Below are positions 16,753 to 25,888 of a stretch of DNA of 42,210 nucleotides, piece by piece. Position 1 is the first letter of the stretch, and each line of letters opens with the position of its first letter. The DNA comes from an uncultured Clostridia bacterium (GTDB lineage Bacteria > Bacillota > Clostridia > TANB77 > CAG-508). The position numbers were made by a program, and so were the translations under genes. Location of the stretch: positions 1 through 42,210 of the forward strand of contig CALXQH010000005.1 in assembly GCA_944390525.1 (NCBI GenBank), read 5' to 3'. The notes beneath the pieces were generated by a model. That model saw only the letters and a program-made list of their open reading frames with translations. It was not told the origin of the DNA and did not search any database.

Positions 16753-16781
16753 ATTGTACCATATTTTGCTATAAAAATCAA
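16753..16781 (-). promoter_or_regulatory. Sigma-A promoter of the 96-residue gene
   Basis: Read leftward, TTGATT (16781-16776), 17 bases, and TACAAT (16758-16753). It sits between the rpoD stop and the orphan gene, giving a leader of about 70 bases. Confidence 0.65.
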
Positions 16782-16811
16782 GGTTTTATATTTAAAGTAG
16801 TTGAAAATCAG

Positions 16812-18050
16812 CTAATTCATATAGTCTCTTAATTTTTTACTTCTGCTTGGATGTCTTAATTTTCTTAAAGCCTTTGCTTCAATTTGTCTAATACGCTCAC
16901 GAGTCACCATAAATTCTCTACCTACTTCTTCTAGAGTTCTTGCTTTTCCATCTTCTAATCCAAATCTTAATTTTAGTACTTTGGCTTCTCTTGGTGTTAA
17001 AGTATCCATTACTTCATCTAATTGTTCTTTTAATAATGTATATGCTGCTGAATCTTGTGGCTCTGGACTGTCTTCATCCTGTATAAAGTCTTCTAAATGA
17101 CTATCATCTTCTTCTCCTATAGGAGTTTCTAGTGATACTGGGTCTTGTGCTATTTTTTGAATTTCCACTACCTTTTCAACAGGAATTTCCATTTCTGCTG
17201 CAATTTCTTCTGGTGTTGGCTCACGTCCATTTTGTTGTAATAAATGTCTTGATGTTCTTATTAATTTATTAATAGTTTCTACCATATGAACTGGTATACG
17301 TATTGTTCTTGCTTGATCTGCTATAGCTCTTGTAATTGCTTGTCTAATCCACCAAGTTGCATAAGTACTAAATTTGTATCCTTTCGTGTAGTCAAACTTT
17401 TCTACAGCTTTTATTAAACCCATATTGCCTTCTTGAATTAAATCTAAAAACAACATTCCTCTTCCAGAATATTTTTTAGCAATACTAACTACTAATCTTA
17501 AATTAGATTCTGTTAATTTTTGTTTAGCTTCTTCACTTCCTTGTAAAATTTTTTGTGCTAGGTCTAACTCCTGTTCGTAATTTAATAGAGGTATTTTTCC
17601 AATTTCTCTTAAATACATTCTTACAGGGTCATCTATACTAATGCCTTCTATATTAGATAAGTCAATTTCATCTAATTTAATATTTTCTACATCTTGTAAG
17701 TCTTCTATGTTTGGTTCTATATCTATGTCATCATCTTTTAAAAGATTTACACCTAAGTCTTCAAAAGCATCAAATACTTTATCTATTTGTTCTGGTTCTG
17801 TATCTTCTAATTCATTAGCTAATTCTCCATAAGTAATTTTTCCATTTTGTTTTGCTTTTTTTATAATATTTTCTACTTTTTCTTTACTATTTTCATCTAT
17901 TAATTTTACATTTTTATTTTCTTCTTCATTGTTTTTTTGCTCATTAAAAACTTTATTTTCTACTTTTGTTTCAATTTCTGCTTTATTTAGTGTATTGTCT
18001 TTATCTATTTTTTCTTCTTCTAGTGGCTTATCTGTTTCTATTTTTTTCAT
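16812..18050 (-). CDS. rpoD: Primary sigma factor RpoD (sigma-A)
   Basis: This is the housekeeping sigma factor. The 412-residue protein begins with a highly charged Lys/Glu/Asn-rich extension (about 1-50), then a region 1.1-like domain ([12 protein letters not shown]). Region 1.2 follows as [16 protein letters not shown] (near 141), region 2 with [20 protein letters not shown] and [11 protein letters not shown], region 3 with [13 protein letters not shown], and region 4.2 with [20 protein letters not shown] and LRKLRHP. The start is ATG at 18050 with AGGAGG seven bases upstream, overlapping the end of dnaG by its leader. It forms the dnaG-rpoD part of the macromolecular synthesis operon. The promoters listed here match its expected sigma-A consensus. 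Confidence 0.97.
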   Translation of the reverse strand: MKKIETDKPLEEEKIDKDNTLNKAEIETKVENKVFNEQKNNEEENKNVKLIDENSKEKVENIIKKAKQNGKITYGELANELEDTEPEQIDKVFDAFEDLGVNLLKDDDIDIEPNIEDLQDVENIKLDEIDLSNIEGISIDDPVRMYLREIGKIPLLNYEQELDLAQKILQGSEEAKQKLTESNLRLVVSIAKKYSGRGMLFLDLIQEGNMGLIKAVEKFDYTKGYKFSTYATWWIRQAITRAIADQARTIRIPVHMVETINKLIRTSRHLLQQNGREPTPEEIAAEMEIPVEKVVEIQKIAQDPVSLETPIGEEDDSHLEDFIQDEDSPEPQDSAAYTLLKEQLDEVMDTLTPREAKVLKLRFGLEDGKARTLEEVGREFMVTRERIRQIEAKALRKLRHPSRSKKLRDYMN

Positions 18051-18060
18051 TTTAAACCTC

Positions 18061-19851
18061 CTATTTAATTTTTGCTAATTTTAATATTATGCTATTTAAT
18101 TCATTTTCTAATTCCTGTATTTCATCTTTATTTAAATTAGAAGTATCTTCTAATTGTTTTAATATTTTATTTCTTTTATCTATTAATTTCTCTTTTTCAT
18201 ATATACTAATTAAGTCTTCTATTGCTTTTTCTATATCTACAATTTCAAAATCATATGTCATAATTTCTGTAATATGACTAATAATTTTTTCATCTTCAAA
18301 CCAGTCTAGAATTTGATTAGTACTAATATTTCCTTTTTCTAGTTGTTCATACATTTTTTTTAAAATTTGTTTATTTTGTTCATTTTGAAAATCATCTAAA
18401 GTAATTACATCTTTTAGTTTTTTATAAGATTTTTCATATTCATTAATAAGTAAATATATTACTAAATTTTCTCTTTTTAATATAGCATTAGAAATTTGGT
18501 TTTTAGGGTTATCTTTAGACTGTATTGTACTTACTTTTTTTTCTAATTTTTTACTTCCTTTATTATTACTATACATAATTTTATTTACTTCAGAATATAT
18601 TGCCTCTTTTGAGATTTTATATTCTCTGGAAAGCTTGCTAATATATATTTCTCGTTCCATTTGATTTGTTACTTTTGATAATATTTTTGCAATTTCATTT
18701 AAAAATTTTATTTTATCATTTACATTTTCTATATCTAATTCCTTTTTTAAAACTCTTACTTTAAATTCTACTAAAGAAATTGCATTATCTACACATTTTT
18801 GAAATCTTTCTGGACCATATTTTAATACATATTCGTCGGGGTCTTTTGCTCCTTCAATTTGTAAAACACGTATATCACAGCCTAAGTTTTGTAAAATTTC
18901 CATACCTCTTAATATTGCTGTTTGTCCTGCTCCGTCTGAATCATAGCCTAAAATTACTTGTTCACTATATCTCCTTAATAATCTTCCCTGTGCTTCTGTC
19001 ATAGCAGTGCCTAAAGATGCTACTACATTTGTAATTCCTCTTTGATAAAGTGATATTGCATCCATATATCCTTCAACTATAACTATTTTTTTAGTATCAT
19101 ATTTTTTTGCTACATTAAGCCCAAACAAGTTTCTTCCTTTATTATATACTATATTCTCAGGTGAATTTATATATTTAGGTTTACTATCATCTAAAACTCT
19201 ACCACCAAATGCTATAACTCTCTCTCTAATATCCAATATAGGGAACATTATTCTTTTACGAAAACTATCCATATACCCACTATCTTTAGTTTTTTTAATT
19301 AAACTAGAGGCTAACATTTCTTCTATTGTAAAACCTTTTTGTTTTAATAACATATATAATTCATTAAAATTTCCGGAATATCCAATTAAAAAAGCTTTTA
19401 GAGTTTTATTATCTAGTTTTCTTTTTTTAATATATTCTTGAGCAATTTTTGATTTATCTTTATATAAATTTTGATGATAAAATTCTGCAGCAATTTTATT
19501 TATTTCATATACTTTTTGTTTTAGTTTTGCTGTTTTGTCATCTTCATAATTATTTAAAGTAGGAAGCTCTATATTTACTCTATTAGCTAGTATTTCTAAG
19601 GTATCTTTAAAATCTAGTCCTTCTATTTTTGATATAAAATGAATTACATTTCCTCCTGCCCCGCAACCAAAACAGTGAAAAATCTGTTTATCTGGCGAAA
19701 CAGCAAAAGAAGGGGATTTTTCTTTGTGAAATGGACATAATCCAAAAAAATTTCTCCCACTTCTTTTCAAGGTAACATATTTAGATATTACATCAACAAT
19801 GTCATTGCTTGATTTAATTTCTTCAATTAATTCATCACTATATCTTACCAA
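18061..19851 (-). CDS. dnaG: DNA primase DnaG
   Basis: DnaG makes the RNA primers for replication. The 596-residue product has the CHC2 zinc finger (C39, H42, C60, C63), the primase core, the TOPRIM motifs VEGYMDAIS (near 265) and GYDSDGAG (near 310), and a C-terminal DnaB-interaction region. The start appears to be TTG at 19851: AGAAAGG lies ten bases upstream, the following codons match the family N-terminus, and there is no nearby ATG. rpoD follows after 10 bases. No clear -35/-10 pair was found upstream; TATAAA near 19880 is a weak candidate. Confidence 0.95.
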   Translation of the reverse strand: MVRYSDELIEEIKSSNDIVDVISKYVTLKRSGRNFFGLCPFHKEKSPSFAVSPDKQIFHCFGCGAGGNVIHFISKIEGLDFKDTLEILANRVNIELPTLNNYEDDKTAKLKQKVYEINKIAAEFYHQNLYKDKSKIAQEYIKKRKLDNKTLKAFLIGYSGNFNELYMLLKQKGFTIEEMLASSLIKKTKDSGYMDSFRKRIMFPILDIRERVIAFGGRVLDDSKPKYINSPENIVYNKGRNLFGLNVAKKYDTKKIVIVEGYMDAISLYQRGITNVVASLGTAMTEAQGRLLRRYSEQVILGYDSDGAGQTAILRGMEILQNLGCDIRVLQIEGAKDPDEYVLKYGPERFQKCVDNAISLVEFKVRVLKKELDIENVNDKIKFLNEIAKILSKVTNQMEREIYISKLSREYKISKEAIYSEVNKIMYSNNKGSKKLEKKVSTIQSKDNPKNQISNAILKRENLVIYLLINEYEKSYKKLKDVITLDDFQNEQNKQILKKMYEQLEKGNISTNQILDWFEDEKIISHITEIMTYDFEIVDIEKAIEDLISIYEKEKLIDKRNKILKQLEDTSNLNKDEIQELENELNSIILKLAKIK

Positions 19852-19943
19852 TTTATACTTACCTTTCTAAATACTATTTATATTATTCGACATAAAGTTG
19901 ATAAATCCTTCTACATAATGTGACAGCTTTTAAACTACAAAAC

Positions 19944-19970
19944 AAAAAGACGAATTTAAATCGCCTTTTT
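19944..19970 (-). terminator. Intrinsic terminator of carD
   Basis: Read leftward, AAAAAGGCGA pairs with TCGTCTTTTT across TTTAAA with one G-U pair, followed by T-rich sequence. It starts about 20 bases after the carD stop. Confidence 0.7.
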
Positions 19971-19992
19971 GCTTTTGTTTTATGTATATAAT

Positions 19993-20565
19993 TTATAGAT
20001 TATTGTTATTATCATCAAAAGGTATAAATTTATTTACAGCACTAATAGTAAAGTCAATATCTTCATTTGCTGTTTTACACTCATTAAATGATATATTTAT
20101 TTTATTATTAATTAATTCTTCAACCTCATCTTGTGTTGCGTGCTCAGCTAAGACAAGTTCACTAATTAAAATTTGTTTTGCATTAGAAAGCATTTTCTTT
20201 TCACTTGTAGATAATCCTTTTTCTTTTTGTTTAAAGCTTAAATTTCTTACTACGTCAGCTACCTCATATATATTGCCACTTTTCATTTTTTCCATATTGT
20301 CTCTATATCTTTTGTTCCAATTTTGAGACATTTCTGTTTCATCTTCTCCTAAAATGGAAATGACTTTTTCTGCTTCTTCTTTTCCTATTACGTTTCTAAC
20401 ACCTATTTGTTCTGCTTTAGTTGTTGGAACCATTACTTTTACTTCTCCTGGCATTTTTATTATATAATAAGCCTGGTTTTCCCCTAAAATGTTTTTTTCT
20501 TCTATAGCATCTATTGTACCTGCGCCATGCATTGGATATACAATTTTATCGCCTATATTAAACAT
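19993..20565 (-). CDS. carD: CarD/CdnL-family RNA polymerase-binding transcription factor
   Basis: CarD proteins bind the RNA polymerase beta subunit and stabilise open complexes, mainly at rRNA and housekeeping promoters. This 190-residue protein starts with the RNA-polymerase interaction fold FNIGDKIVYPMHGAGTID and continues with the helical DNA-binding domain, including VRNLSFKQKEKGLSTSEKKML (in the family, RDL..R...KGLS..E). The C-terminus is an acidic and Asn-rich tail (DDNNNN). The start is ATG at 20565 behind GGAGATTTTAA. It is monocistronic, and its promoter is embedded in the dut terminator. The leader element CCUUUCU could pair with the SD region. Confidence 0.92.
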   Translation of the reverse strand: MFNIGDKIVYPMHGAGTIDAIEEKNILGENQAYYIIKMPGEVKVMVPTTKAEQIGVRNVIGKEEAEKVISILGEDETEMSQNWNKRYRDNMEKMKSGNIYEVADVVRNLSFKQKEKGLSTSEKKMLSNAKQILISELVLAEHATQDEVEELINNKINISFNECKTANEDIDFTISAVNKFIPFDDNNNNL

Positions 20566-20571
20566 TTAAAA

Positions 20572-20615
20572 TCTCCTTTCTATGCATTTTTTATTTTATA
20601 ACTAGTTAAGAAAGG
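20572..20615 (-). promoter_or_regulatory. Possible SD-sequestering pairing in the carD leader
   Basis: In the carD transcript CCTTTCT (20615-20609) is perfectly complementary to AGAAAGG (20581-20575), which is part of the SD AGAAAGGAG. The 7-base pairing would close a 27-base loop. It is short and A/U-rich, so it would at most tune translation. Confidence 0.3.
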
Positions 20616-20644
20616 TTTTTAGTCTCCTCTTCAACTGCACTTCT

Positions 20645-20673
20645 ATTATACTACAAAAAATGGTAAAAGTCAA
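20645..20673 (-). promoter_or_regulatory. Sigma-A promoter of carD, overlapping the dut terminator
   Basis: Read leftward, TTGACT (20673-20668), 17 bases and TATAAT (20650-20645). The -35 lies in the loop and descending arm of the dut terminator hairpin. Confidence 0.8.
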
Positions 20674-20687
20674 AACTTTTACCATTT
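20658..20687 (-). terminator. Intrinsic terminator of dut
   Basis: A 13-base-pair perfect stem (arms 20675-20687 and 20658-20670) with a four-base loop is followed on the minus strand by TTTTTT. It lies 24 bases after the dut stop. Confidence 0.9.
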
Positions 20688-20711
20688 ATTTTTCTATTTT
20701 TTTATGTATAT

Positions 20712-21173
20712 TTATTTACCTGTTGAGCCAAATCCCCCTACTCGGCTACCTACTGCTGAGTCATTGTCTGCTATTAAAAATTTTTGAAAAATAGCTTGCC
20801 CTATACAATCTCCTTTTTTTATTTCTACAGCTTCTTCTTTTATATTTAAAAAAGAAAACATAAAGTGTCCGTCATTTTCAGGATTTCCATAATAGTCACT
20901 ATCTATAATTCCTATGCTATTTGCCATTACTAAACCTTTTTTCTTTGGATTAGAGCTTCTGTTACAAAGCATTAAATATTCATCTTTTGGCATATAAGCT
21001 TTTAAACCTGTTTTTACTAAAGTTGGTGCTTGTCCTAATTTAAAAGGAGGAATCGTACAATCTTCGGCAGCTTCTATATCATATCCTGCAGAATATTTTG
21101 TTTTACGAATTGGCATGTTAATACCTTTATTTTCAAATCCATTTGCTACTTCAAAGCCTCTTATTTTTTCCAT
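20712..21173 (-). CDS. dut: dUTP diphosphatase (trimeric dUTPase)
   Basis: This enzyme hydrolyses dUTP to dUMP, keeping uracil out of DNA and feeding dTMP synthesis. The 153-residue protein contains the trimeric-family motifs: motif 1 SAGYDIEAAED (near 28), motif 2 NRSSNPKKKGL (near 72), motif 3 NSIGIIDSDYYG (near 85, with the catalytic Asp), motif 4 GDCIGQAIFQKF and the C-terminal phosphate-closing arm RVGGFGSTGK. Motif 3 is followed by a longer loop (NPENDGHFMF) than in the shortest bacterial enzymes. The start is ATG at 21173 with AAGGATG upstream. It has its own promoter and terminator. Confidence 0.94.
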   Translation of the reverse strand: MEKIRGFEVANGFENKGINMPIRKTKYSAGYDIEAAEDCTIPPFKLGQAPTLVKTGLKAYMPKDEYLMLCNRSSNPKKKGLVMANSIGIIDSDYYGNPENDGHFMFSFLNIKEEAVEIKKGDCIGQAIFQKFLIADNDSAVGSRVGGFGSTGK

Positions 21174-21251
21174 TTTTTATTTCATCCTTTCTTTTTTTAA
21201 TTAAAATGTACAATTTATAGTACTAACCAAAATGATTATTTTTATATTGTT

Positions 21252-21280
21252 ATTATATACTATTATTTTGTAAATGTCAT
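21252..21280 (-). promoter_or_regulatory. Sigma-A promoter of dut
   Basis: Read leftward, ATGACA (21280-21275), 17 bases and TATAAT (21257-21252). It begins directly after the ecfT stop and gives a leader of about 70 bases. Confidence 0.7.
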
Positions 21281-21289
21281 TAATTGTTT

Positions 21290-21853
21290 TTAATTTTCAT
21301 AACCTTTTTCTACAAGAGAATCATCTATTTCATTTATTCTTTTTATTATTGATAAAAGCATTTTTGATAAAATAATTTTTATATTTTTAATATTAAAACT
21401 TATATTTTTTGCTTCACAAGCTTCTTTTACTTCTCTATATTCCTTTTTTATAACAGGTATCATTGATAATGAAATACTAACTAATACTTCTATTTCATCT
21501 GTATTTATCTTAAATATTTCTAAAGGTTTGCATATATTCTTTATTGTTTTTGCTAATTTTGCAACAGTAATAGTCTTAGAGTAAATATAAGTAATATTAC
21601 ATACTAATAATAATTTTACCGCCATCCATATAGCATTTATATAATTGTCTAATATACAATTAAATATAAATGTAAATAATATAAATGGCATAAAGTCAAG
21701 TAAATTTTTCATAGTTCTTTTTAGATTTAATTTTATTCTTATCATTAATGTTAGATTTATAATTGCTATTGCTAGTATCCAAATATTGTTTGGTATAAAA
21801 AATATTAAGGTAGCATATATTACAAATATTAAAAATATAATTGTATTTTTCAT
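21290..21853 (-). CDS. ecfT: Short energy-coupling factor transmembrane subunit EcfT
   Basis: EcfT is the membrane scaffold that links the substrate-binding S component to the ATPases of an ECF transporter. This 187-residue protein is shorter than usual (often about 260): it has four or so hydrophobic segments in the first 120 residues and then the cytoplasmic coupling helices. The two coupling-helix motifs, normally Ala-Arg-Gly, appear as EAKNI (near 148) and EKGYE near the C-terminus, with Lys in place of Arg. It overlaps ecfA by four bases (ATGA). With folT and ecfA it makes a full transporter. The family call rests on context and coupling helices as much as on overall sequence. Confidence 0.83.
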   Translation of the reverse strand: MKNTIIFLIFVIYATLIFFIPNNIWILAIAIINLTLMIRIKLNLKRTMKNLLDFMPFILFTFIFNCILDNYINAIWMAVKLLLVCNITYIYSKTITVAKLAKTIKNICKPLEIFKINTDEIEVLVSISLSMIPVIKKEYREVKEACEAKNISFNIKNIKIILSKMLLSIIKRINEIDDSLVEKGYEN

Positions 21854-22656
21854 TTAATAGCTCCTTTTAGCTTGCTTATTAATTCTTCTATTGTATAATC
21901 TGCTAATTTTAAATCTATTCCAATATTTTTTAGCTCTGATAATACTTCTAATAAGGTAGGCAATTTTATTTCATATTTTTTTAATATTTCTGCACTTTTT
22001 ACTAATTCTTTTTTTTCTATTTCTGCTACAATTTTTCCATCGTCTAATATTAAAGTTCTATCTGCTATTAAAACTTCTTCTGCTAAATTTGTAATACAAA
22101 TAATAGTATATCCTTTTTGTTTTAAATTTTTAATGATTTTATATATTTTTTCTTTTCCGGAGCTGTCTATCATTGTTGTTGGTTCGTCCAAAACAATATA
22201 ATTTGGATTTTTAGCTAGTATTTCTGCTATCATTATACGTTGTTTTTGCCCAAGAGATAAATTATATAATTCTTTGTTTTTTAATTCTATCATATCTACT
22301 TGTTCTAATGCTTTATTTATTCTTTCTTCTTTTTCTTGTTTTGATAAATTTTTTAATGAAAAGCTTAGCTCATCTTCAATAGAATTAAATATTATTTGAT
22401 TTTCTGGATTTTGAAATACTATTCCTACTTTATTTCTAATTTGTTTTTTATCTTTCTTTATATTTAAATCATCTATTAAAATATTACCTTCTTTTAAATT
22501 TAGAATTCCTGCTATTAGTTTACCTATAGTAGATTTTCCAGATCCGTTTTTGCCAACTATAGCTACAATTTCTCCTTCTTTTATTTCAAAATTTATATTA
22601 TTTAATATAATATTACTATCTCTATATTTAAAAGAAACATTTTGTATTTTAATCAT
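21850..22656 (-). CDS. ecfA: Energy-coupling factor ATPase EcfA
   Basis: This is the ABC ATPase of an ECF vitamin transporter, 268 residues long. It has Walker A GKNGSGKST (near 36), the Q-loop VFQNPENQI, the ABC signature LSLGQKQR (near 134), Walker B YIVLDEPT (near 154) and a C-terminal extension typical of EcfA. Only one ATPase gene is present, so it would have to act as a homodimer unless a second EcfA is encoded elsewhere. It overlaps folT by eight bases upstream and ecfT by four downstream, which indicates tight translational coupling. Confidence 0.93.
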   Translation of the reverse strand: MIKIQNVSFKYRDSNIILNNINFEIKEGEIVAIVGKNGSGKSTIGKLIAGILNLKEGNILIDDLNIKKDKKQIRNKVGIVFQNPENQIIFNSIEDELSFSLKNLSKQEKEERINKALEQVDMIELKNKELYNLSLGQKQRIMIAEILAKNPNYIVLDEPTTMIDSSGKEKIYKIIKNLKQKGYTIICITNLAEEVLIADRTLILDDGKIVAEIEKKELVKSAEILKKYEIKLPTLLEVLSELKNIGIDLKLADYTIEELISKLKGAIK

Positions 22657-23185
22657 TTGAGCTCCTTACATATTTATCAAATGGATTTCTTAGTATTTTT
22701 TCTAAAAATAAAATTACTATTACATGTATTGGTATCATAATTAATTGTTTCACTATTCTAGTTACAAGTAAAGCCCAAAAAGCTTTTCCTGTAGTTATGC
22801 TTGTCCATAGGGTATTCAACCCCATATTTACAATTATGGCTACTAATGTAGTTGAGATTATAAGTCTTAAAATCAGTTGTTTATCACTGTAACTGTCAGG
22901 TTCTTTTTTATATAGTATAAAAGAATAAATTATTGCAGCTACAGCTGTGCTTATTGTATAACCTATAAAAAATGGGCCTGTTGGAAATAAAGTTGCTCCT
23001 ATAATATCTCCTAATACATTTAATAAAATAGTCCATTTAGGGCCCAACCAAATTGCACATAACATAGTTGGTACAAAAGCAAAGCTTATTTTTGTAATTG
23101 GTGTTTTTATAGATAAAAATCTTGATAAAATAACAAGCATTGCTAATAATATTGCTGTTAATATAATTTTTTTATTTGTACGCAT
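22649..23185 (-). CDS. folT: ECF transporter S component, folate (FolT) type
   Basis: This 178-residue protein has six hydrophobic segments and is the substrate-binding subunit of an ECF transporter. The family pattern is recognisable: TPITKISFAFVPTMLCAIWLGP (near 28-49), GDIIGATLFPTGPFFIGYT (near 59-77), and later NTLWTSITTGK followed by RIVKQLIMIPIH. These match the folate-specific FolT group; another S component of similar fold is possible. The start is ATG at 23185 behind AAAGGAG. It precedes its ATPase and T subunit and follows rimO by 25 bases. Confidence 0.85.
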   Translation of the reverse strand: MRTNKKIILTAILLAMLVILSRFLSIKTPITKISFAFVPTMLCAIWLGPKWTILLNVLGDIIGATLFPTGPFFIGYTISTAVAAIIYSFILYKKEPDSYSDKQLILRLIISTTLVAIIVNMGLNTLWTSITTGKAFWALLVTRIVKQLIMIPIHVIVILFLEKILRNPFDKYVRSSND

Positions 23186-23210
23186 AAAATCTCTCCTTTT
23201 ATATAAAATA

Positions 23211-24515
23211 TTAATAAAATATACCTATCAAGTCATAATTTTCTACATTTATTATTTTACAATTTGCCCAATCTCCTAATTTAAGTTTTTGTGTATTTTT
23301 TACATATATTATTCCATCAATTTCTGGTGTATCCATATAGCTTCTAGTTATATAAAATTTTTTATTTTTAGTTATTCCGTCTATTCTTACTTTTTGTATT
23401 GTGCCAATTTTTCTTTGTAAATTTTCTTTTGAGATTTCTTGTTGTAACTTCATTATTTTATTGTATCTACTTTTCTTTGTAGAGCTATGAACTTGATTAT
23501 TTAATTTTTCTGCTGCTGTTCCTTCTTCTTTAGAGTACATAAAAGCACCCAATTTGTCAAATTTTGCCTCTTTTAAAAATTCATATAATTGTTCAAAATC
23601 TTCTTTTGTTTCTCCTGGAAAACCTACCATTACAGTTGTTCTTAATATAATATCTGGAATTTCTTTTCTTAATTTTTGTATTAGATTTCTTATACTTTCG
23701 CCATTGCTTTTTCTATTCATTCTTTTTAATACACTATCTGATATATGTTGTATTGGAATATCAAAATAATGACATATTTTTGTGTTTTCTTTTACAACTT
23801 TAATTAAATCTTCTGTAATAGTTTCTGGGTATGAATACAATATACGAATCCATTTTATTTTATCTATTTTACAAATTTCTTGCAAAAGCTGTGCAAGCTT
23901 TGGCTGACTGTATATATCCTGTCCATATTTTGTAGTATCTTGTGCGGTTAATATTATTTCTTCATATCCATCATTAGCTATTTTTTCAGCCTCTTTTATA
24001 ATGCTTTCTATTGTTCTACTTTTTTGAACCCCACGTATTTTTGGTATTGCACAATAAGTGCAACAATTACTACAACCATCGGCAATTTTTATATATGCAT
24101 AGTTTGAACCAGTTGTTATTATACGGTTTGTATATTCCTCAAAATTTATACTTTCATTTTTATTTGTATTTACTAAATTTTCTATTTTTTCCCATAATGT
24201 ATTATATTCTTTATATTTTATATATAAATCTACTTCTGGTATTGCTTTTTCTAGTTCTTCTTTATATCTTTCAACTAAGCATCCTATTACTATTAAATAT
24301 TTACAATTCTTATTTTTATACTGTGCCATTTCTAAAATAGTATTTATAGCTTCTTCTTTCGCAGAATTAATAAATCCACATGTATTTATTAATATAATTT
24401 CTGCATCTTCTGCGTTATTTACTATTTTATAATTATGTTCTTTAAATAAGGCTATTACTTTTTCTGTATCTACCAAATTTTTGTTACATCCTAAAGATAT
24501 AAAACCTACTTTCAT
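23211..24515 (-). CDS. rimO: Ribosomal protein uS12 methylthiotransferase RimO
   Basis: RimO is a radical-SAM enzyme that adds a methylthio group to an Asp of ribosomal protein S12. The 434-residue protein has the N-terminal UPF0004 cluster cysteines starting GFISLGCNKNLVDTE (the RimO form; MiaB differs), the radical-SAM motif CSNCCTYCAIP (near 148-158) with the CxxxCxxC triad, and a C-terminal TRAM domain. The start is ATG at 24515 behind AAGGAAATAT. It lies between capA and folT in a probable operon. RimO is preferred over MiaB from the N-terminal SLGCxKNxVDxE motif and the length. Confidence 0.92.
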   Translation of the reverse strand: MKVGFISLGCNKNLVDTEKVIALFKEHNYKIVNNAEDAEIILINTCGFINSAKEEAINTILEMAQYKNKNCKYLIVIGCLVERYKEELEKAIPEVDLYIKYKEYNTLWEKIENLVNTNKNESINFEEYTNRIITTGSNYAYIKIADGCSNCCTYCAIPKIRGVQKSRTIESIIKEAEKIANDGYEEIILTAQDTTKYGQDIYSQPKLAQLLQEICKIDKIKWIRILYSYPETITEDLIKVVKENTKICHYFDIPIQHISDSVLKRMNRKSNGESIRNLIQKLRKEIPDIILRTTVMVGFPGETKEDFEQLYEFLKEAKFDKLGAFMYSKEEGTAAEKLNNQVHSSTKKSRYNKIMKLQQEISKENLQRKIGTIQKVRIDGITKNKKFYITRSYMDTPEIDGIIYVKNTQKLKLGDWANCKIINVENYDLIGIFY

Positions 24516-24527
24516 ATATTTCCTTTC

Positions 24528-25781
24528 TTATTTTATTTTTAAAACATTTTCTAATAACTTTAGTCCATCTATTAAATTATTATATGTTTTTTTGTTAACT
24601 ATACTCGTATCACCATTTGCATAAGCTTTTGCCACAGCTTTCATATCTATTAATTGATATCTATTTTTAGCTTTTTCTCCATTGTCTAATACATATATAG
24701 GCGTATATTCTACTTTTGTTAATATTACTTTTTGTTGCTCTACACTTTTTCTAATTTCAATATTTAATATTAGCTCTATTTTTGAATTGTTATAATTTAT
24801 TGTTGATATGTAGTTTCCTAAAGAATATGCAACTAGTACATTTTCTCCTTTTAAGTTTTGTTTTATTTCCATAGGTTGTATTACTGCAGGATGATTTCCT
24901 AATATTATGTTAGCTCCATTCTCTACTAAAAAATCTGCTATTTCTTTTTGGCTTTGACTAACCGTAGTTGTATACAAATCCCCCCAGTGCATTATAACTA
25001 TAACAAATTCAGAATTTTCTGTTGCATATTTTAAGTCTGCTTCAGCTTTTTCTTTGCTAAAAATATTTACACTATTTAATTCTTCTTTTGATTTATAGTT
25101 AGAATTTTCTATTCCATACGTATATGATAAAAATGCAATTTTAGTATCCTTTATTTCTTTTATAACTACACTATTTTCATCTAATGTATCTCCTACTGTG
25201 TCAAATTTTAATTCTTGTAATTTTTCTTTAGTTTCTTTTAATCCTTCTATTCCATAGTCTAAACTATGGTTTGTGCTAATACTTACTAAATTTATTCCAC
25301 TATTTTTTACAGCTTTTGCAAATTCTATTGGGCTATTACGATTTCCATAACCTGAATATGGCTTATTAGTAAAATTAGTTTCCATAGTACCCAAGGCTAT
25401 GTCGCTACCTTCTATAAAGTTAGTAATATTGCTAAACATATGTGTAAAGTCATAACTTTGACCTTCTTTAGCATCATCTAGCATCTCATTTCCACATAGA
25501 ATGTCTCCCACTGCTGAAATTTTAATTATACTGTCTCTTTTTATATTATTAGAATTAACAATATTTTCACTAGCTTCTATAAAAATGGCTTCTATTTCTT
25601 TATCTAATTCTTCTCTTTGTTTTGCTAAAATTAAATTATTTTGATATTTTTTATATAAAATTATTGCACTTGCTATACTTATAATTAAAATTAGAATTGC
25701 TAGTAACAATAAAAACGTTTTTAAGCTTATTAGTTCTGTCATCTTTTTTGAGCATCTTTTATTTCTACGATTTCTTGGCAT
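24528..25781 (-). CDS. CapA-family membrane-anchored metallophosphoesterase-like protein
   Basis: The 417-residue protein has a basic N-terminus, one membrane segment (about residues 20-45) and an external domain of the CapA/PGA_cap family. That domain starts ISAVGDILCGNEMLDDA (near 92), continues with LGTMETNFTN and VSISTNHSLDYG, and ends with VIMHWGDLY, GANIILGNHPAVIQPME and VAYSLGNYIS. These Asp/Asn/His residues match the metal-binding calcineurin-like fold. CapA homologues support poly-gamma-glutamate capsule synthesis, but a lone CapA need not make capsule, so the role is open. ATG at 25781 has AGGTGA five bases upstream and is preferred to an in-frame GTG at 25790, which lies within that SD. 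It is the first gene of the run to ecfT. Confidence 0.87.
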   Translation of the reverse strand: MPRNRRNKRCSKKMTELISLKTFLLLLAILILIISIASAIILYKKYQNNLILAKQREELDKEIEAIFIEASENIVNSNNIKRDSIIKISAVGDILCGNEMLDDAKEGQSYDFTHMFSNITNFIEGSDIALGTMETNFTNKPYSGYGNRNSPIEFAKAVKNSGINLVSISTNHSLDYGIEGLKETKEKLQELKFDTVGDTLDENSVVIKEIKDTKIAFLSYTYGIENSNYKSKEELNSVNIFSKEKAEADLKYATENSEFVIVIMHWGDLYTTTVSQSQKEIADFLVENGANIILGNHPAVIQPMEIKQNLKGENVLVAYSLGNYISTINYNNSKIELILNIEIRKSVEQQKVILTKVEYTPIYVLDNGEKAKNRYQLIDMKAVAKAYANGDTSIVNKKTYNNLIDGLKLLENVLKIK

Positions 25782-25846
25782 TTCTATCACCTATTAATAA
25801 TTTATCATATATTAAAAAATAAGTAAACAAAAAAATTAAAATAAAA

Positions 25847-25883
25847 TTCCATCAAATTTTTAGTAAACTAAAATTTGATGGAA
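25847..25883 (-). terminator. Intrinsic terminator of the hrcA-dnaJ operon
   Basis: Read leftward, the arm at 25883-25868 pairs with the arm ending at 25847 (16 pairs with one bulge), followed by TTTTATTTTAATTTTTTTG. It begins six bases after the dnaJ stop. Confidence 0.85.
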
Positions 25884-25888
25884 CTATA

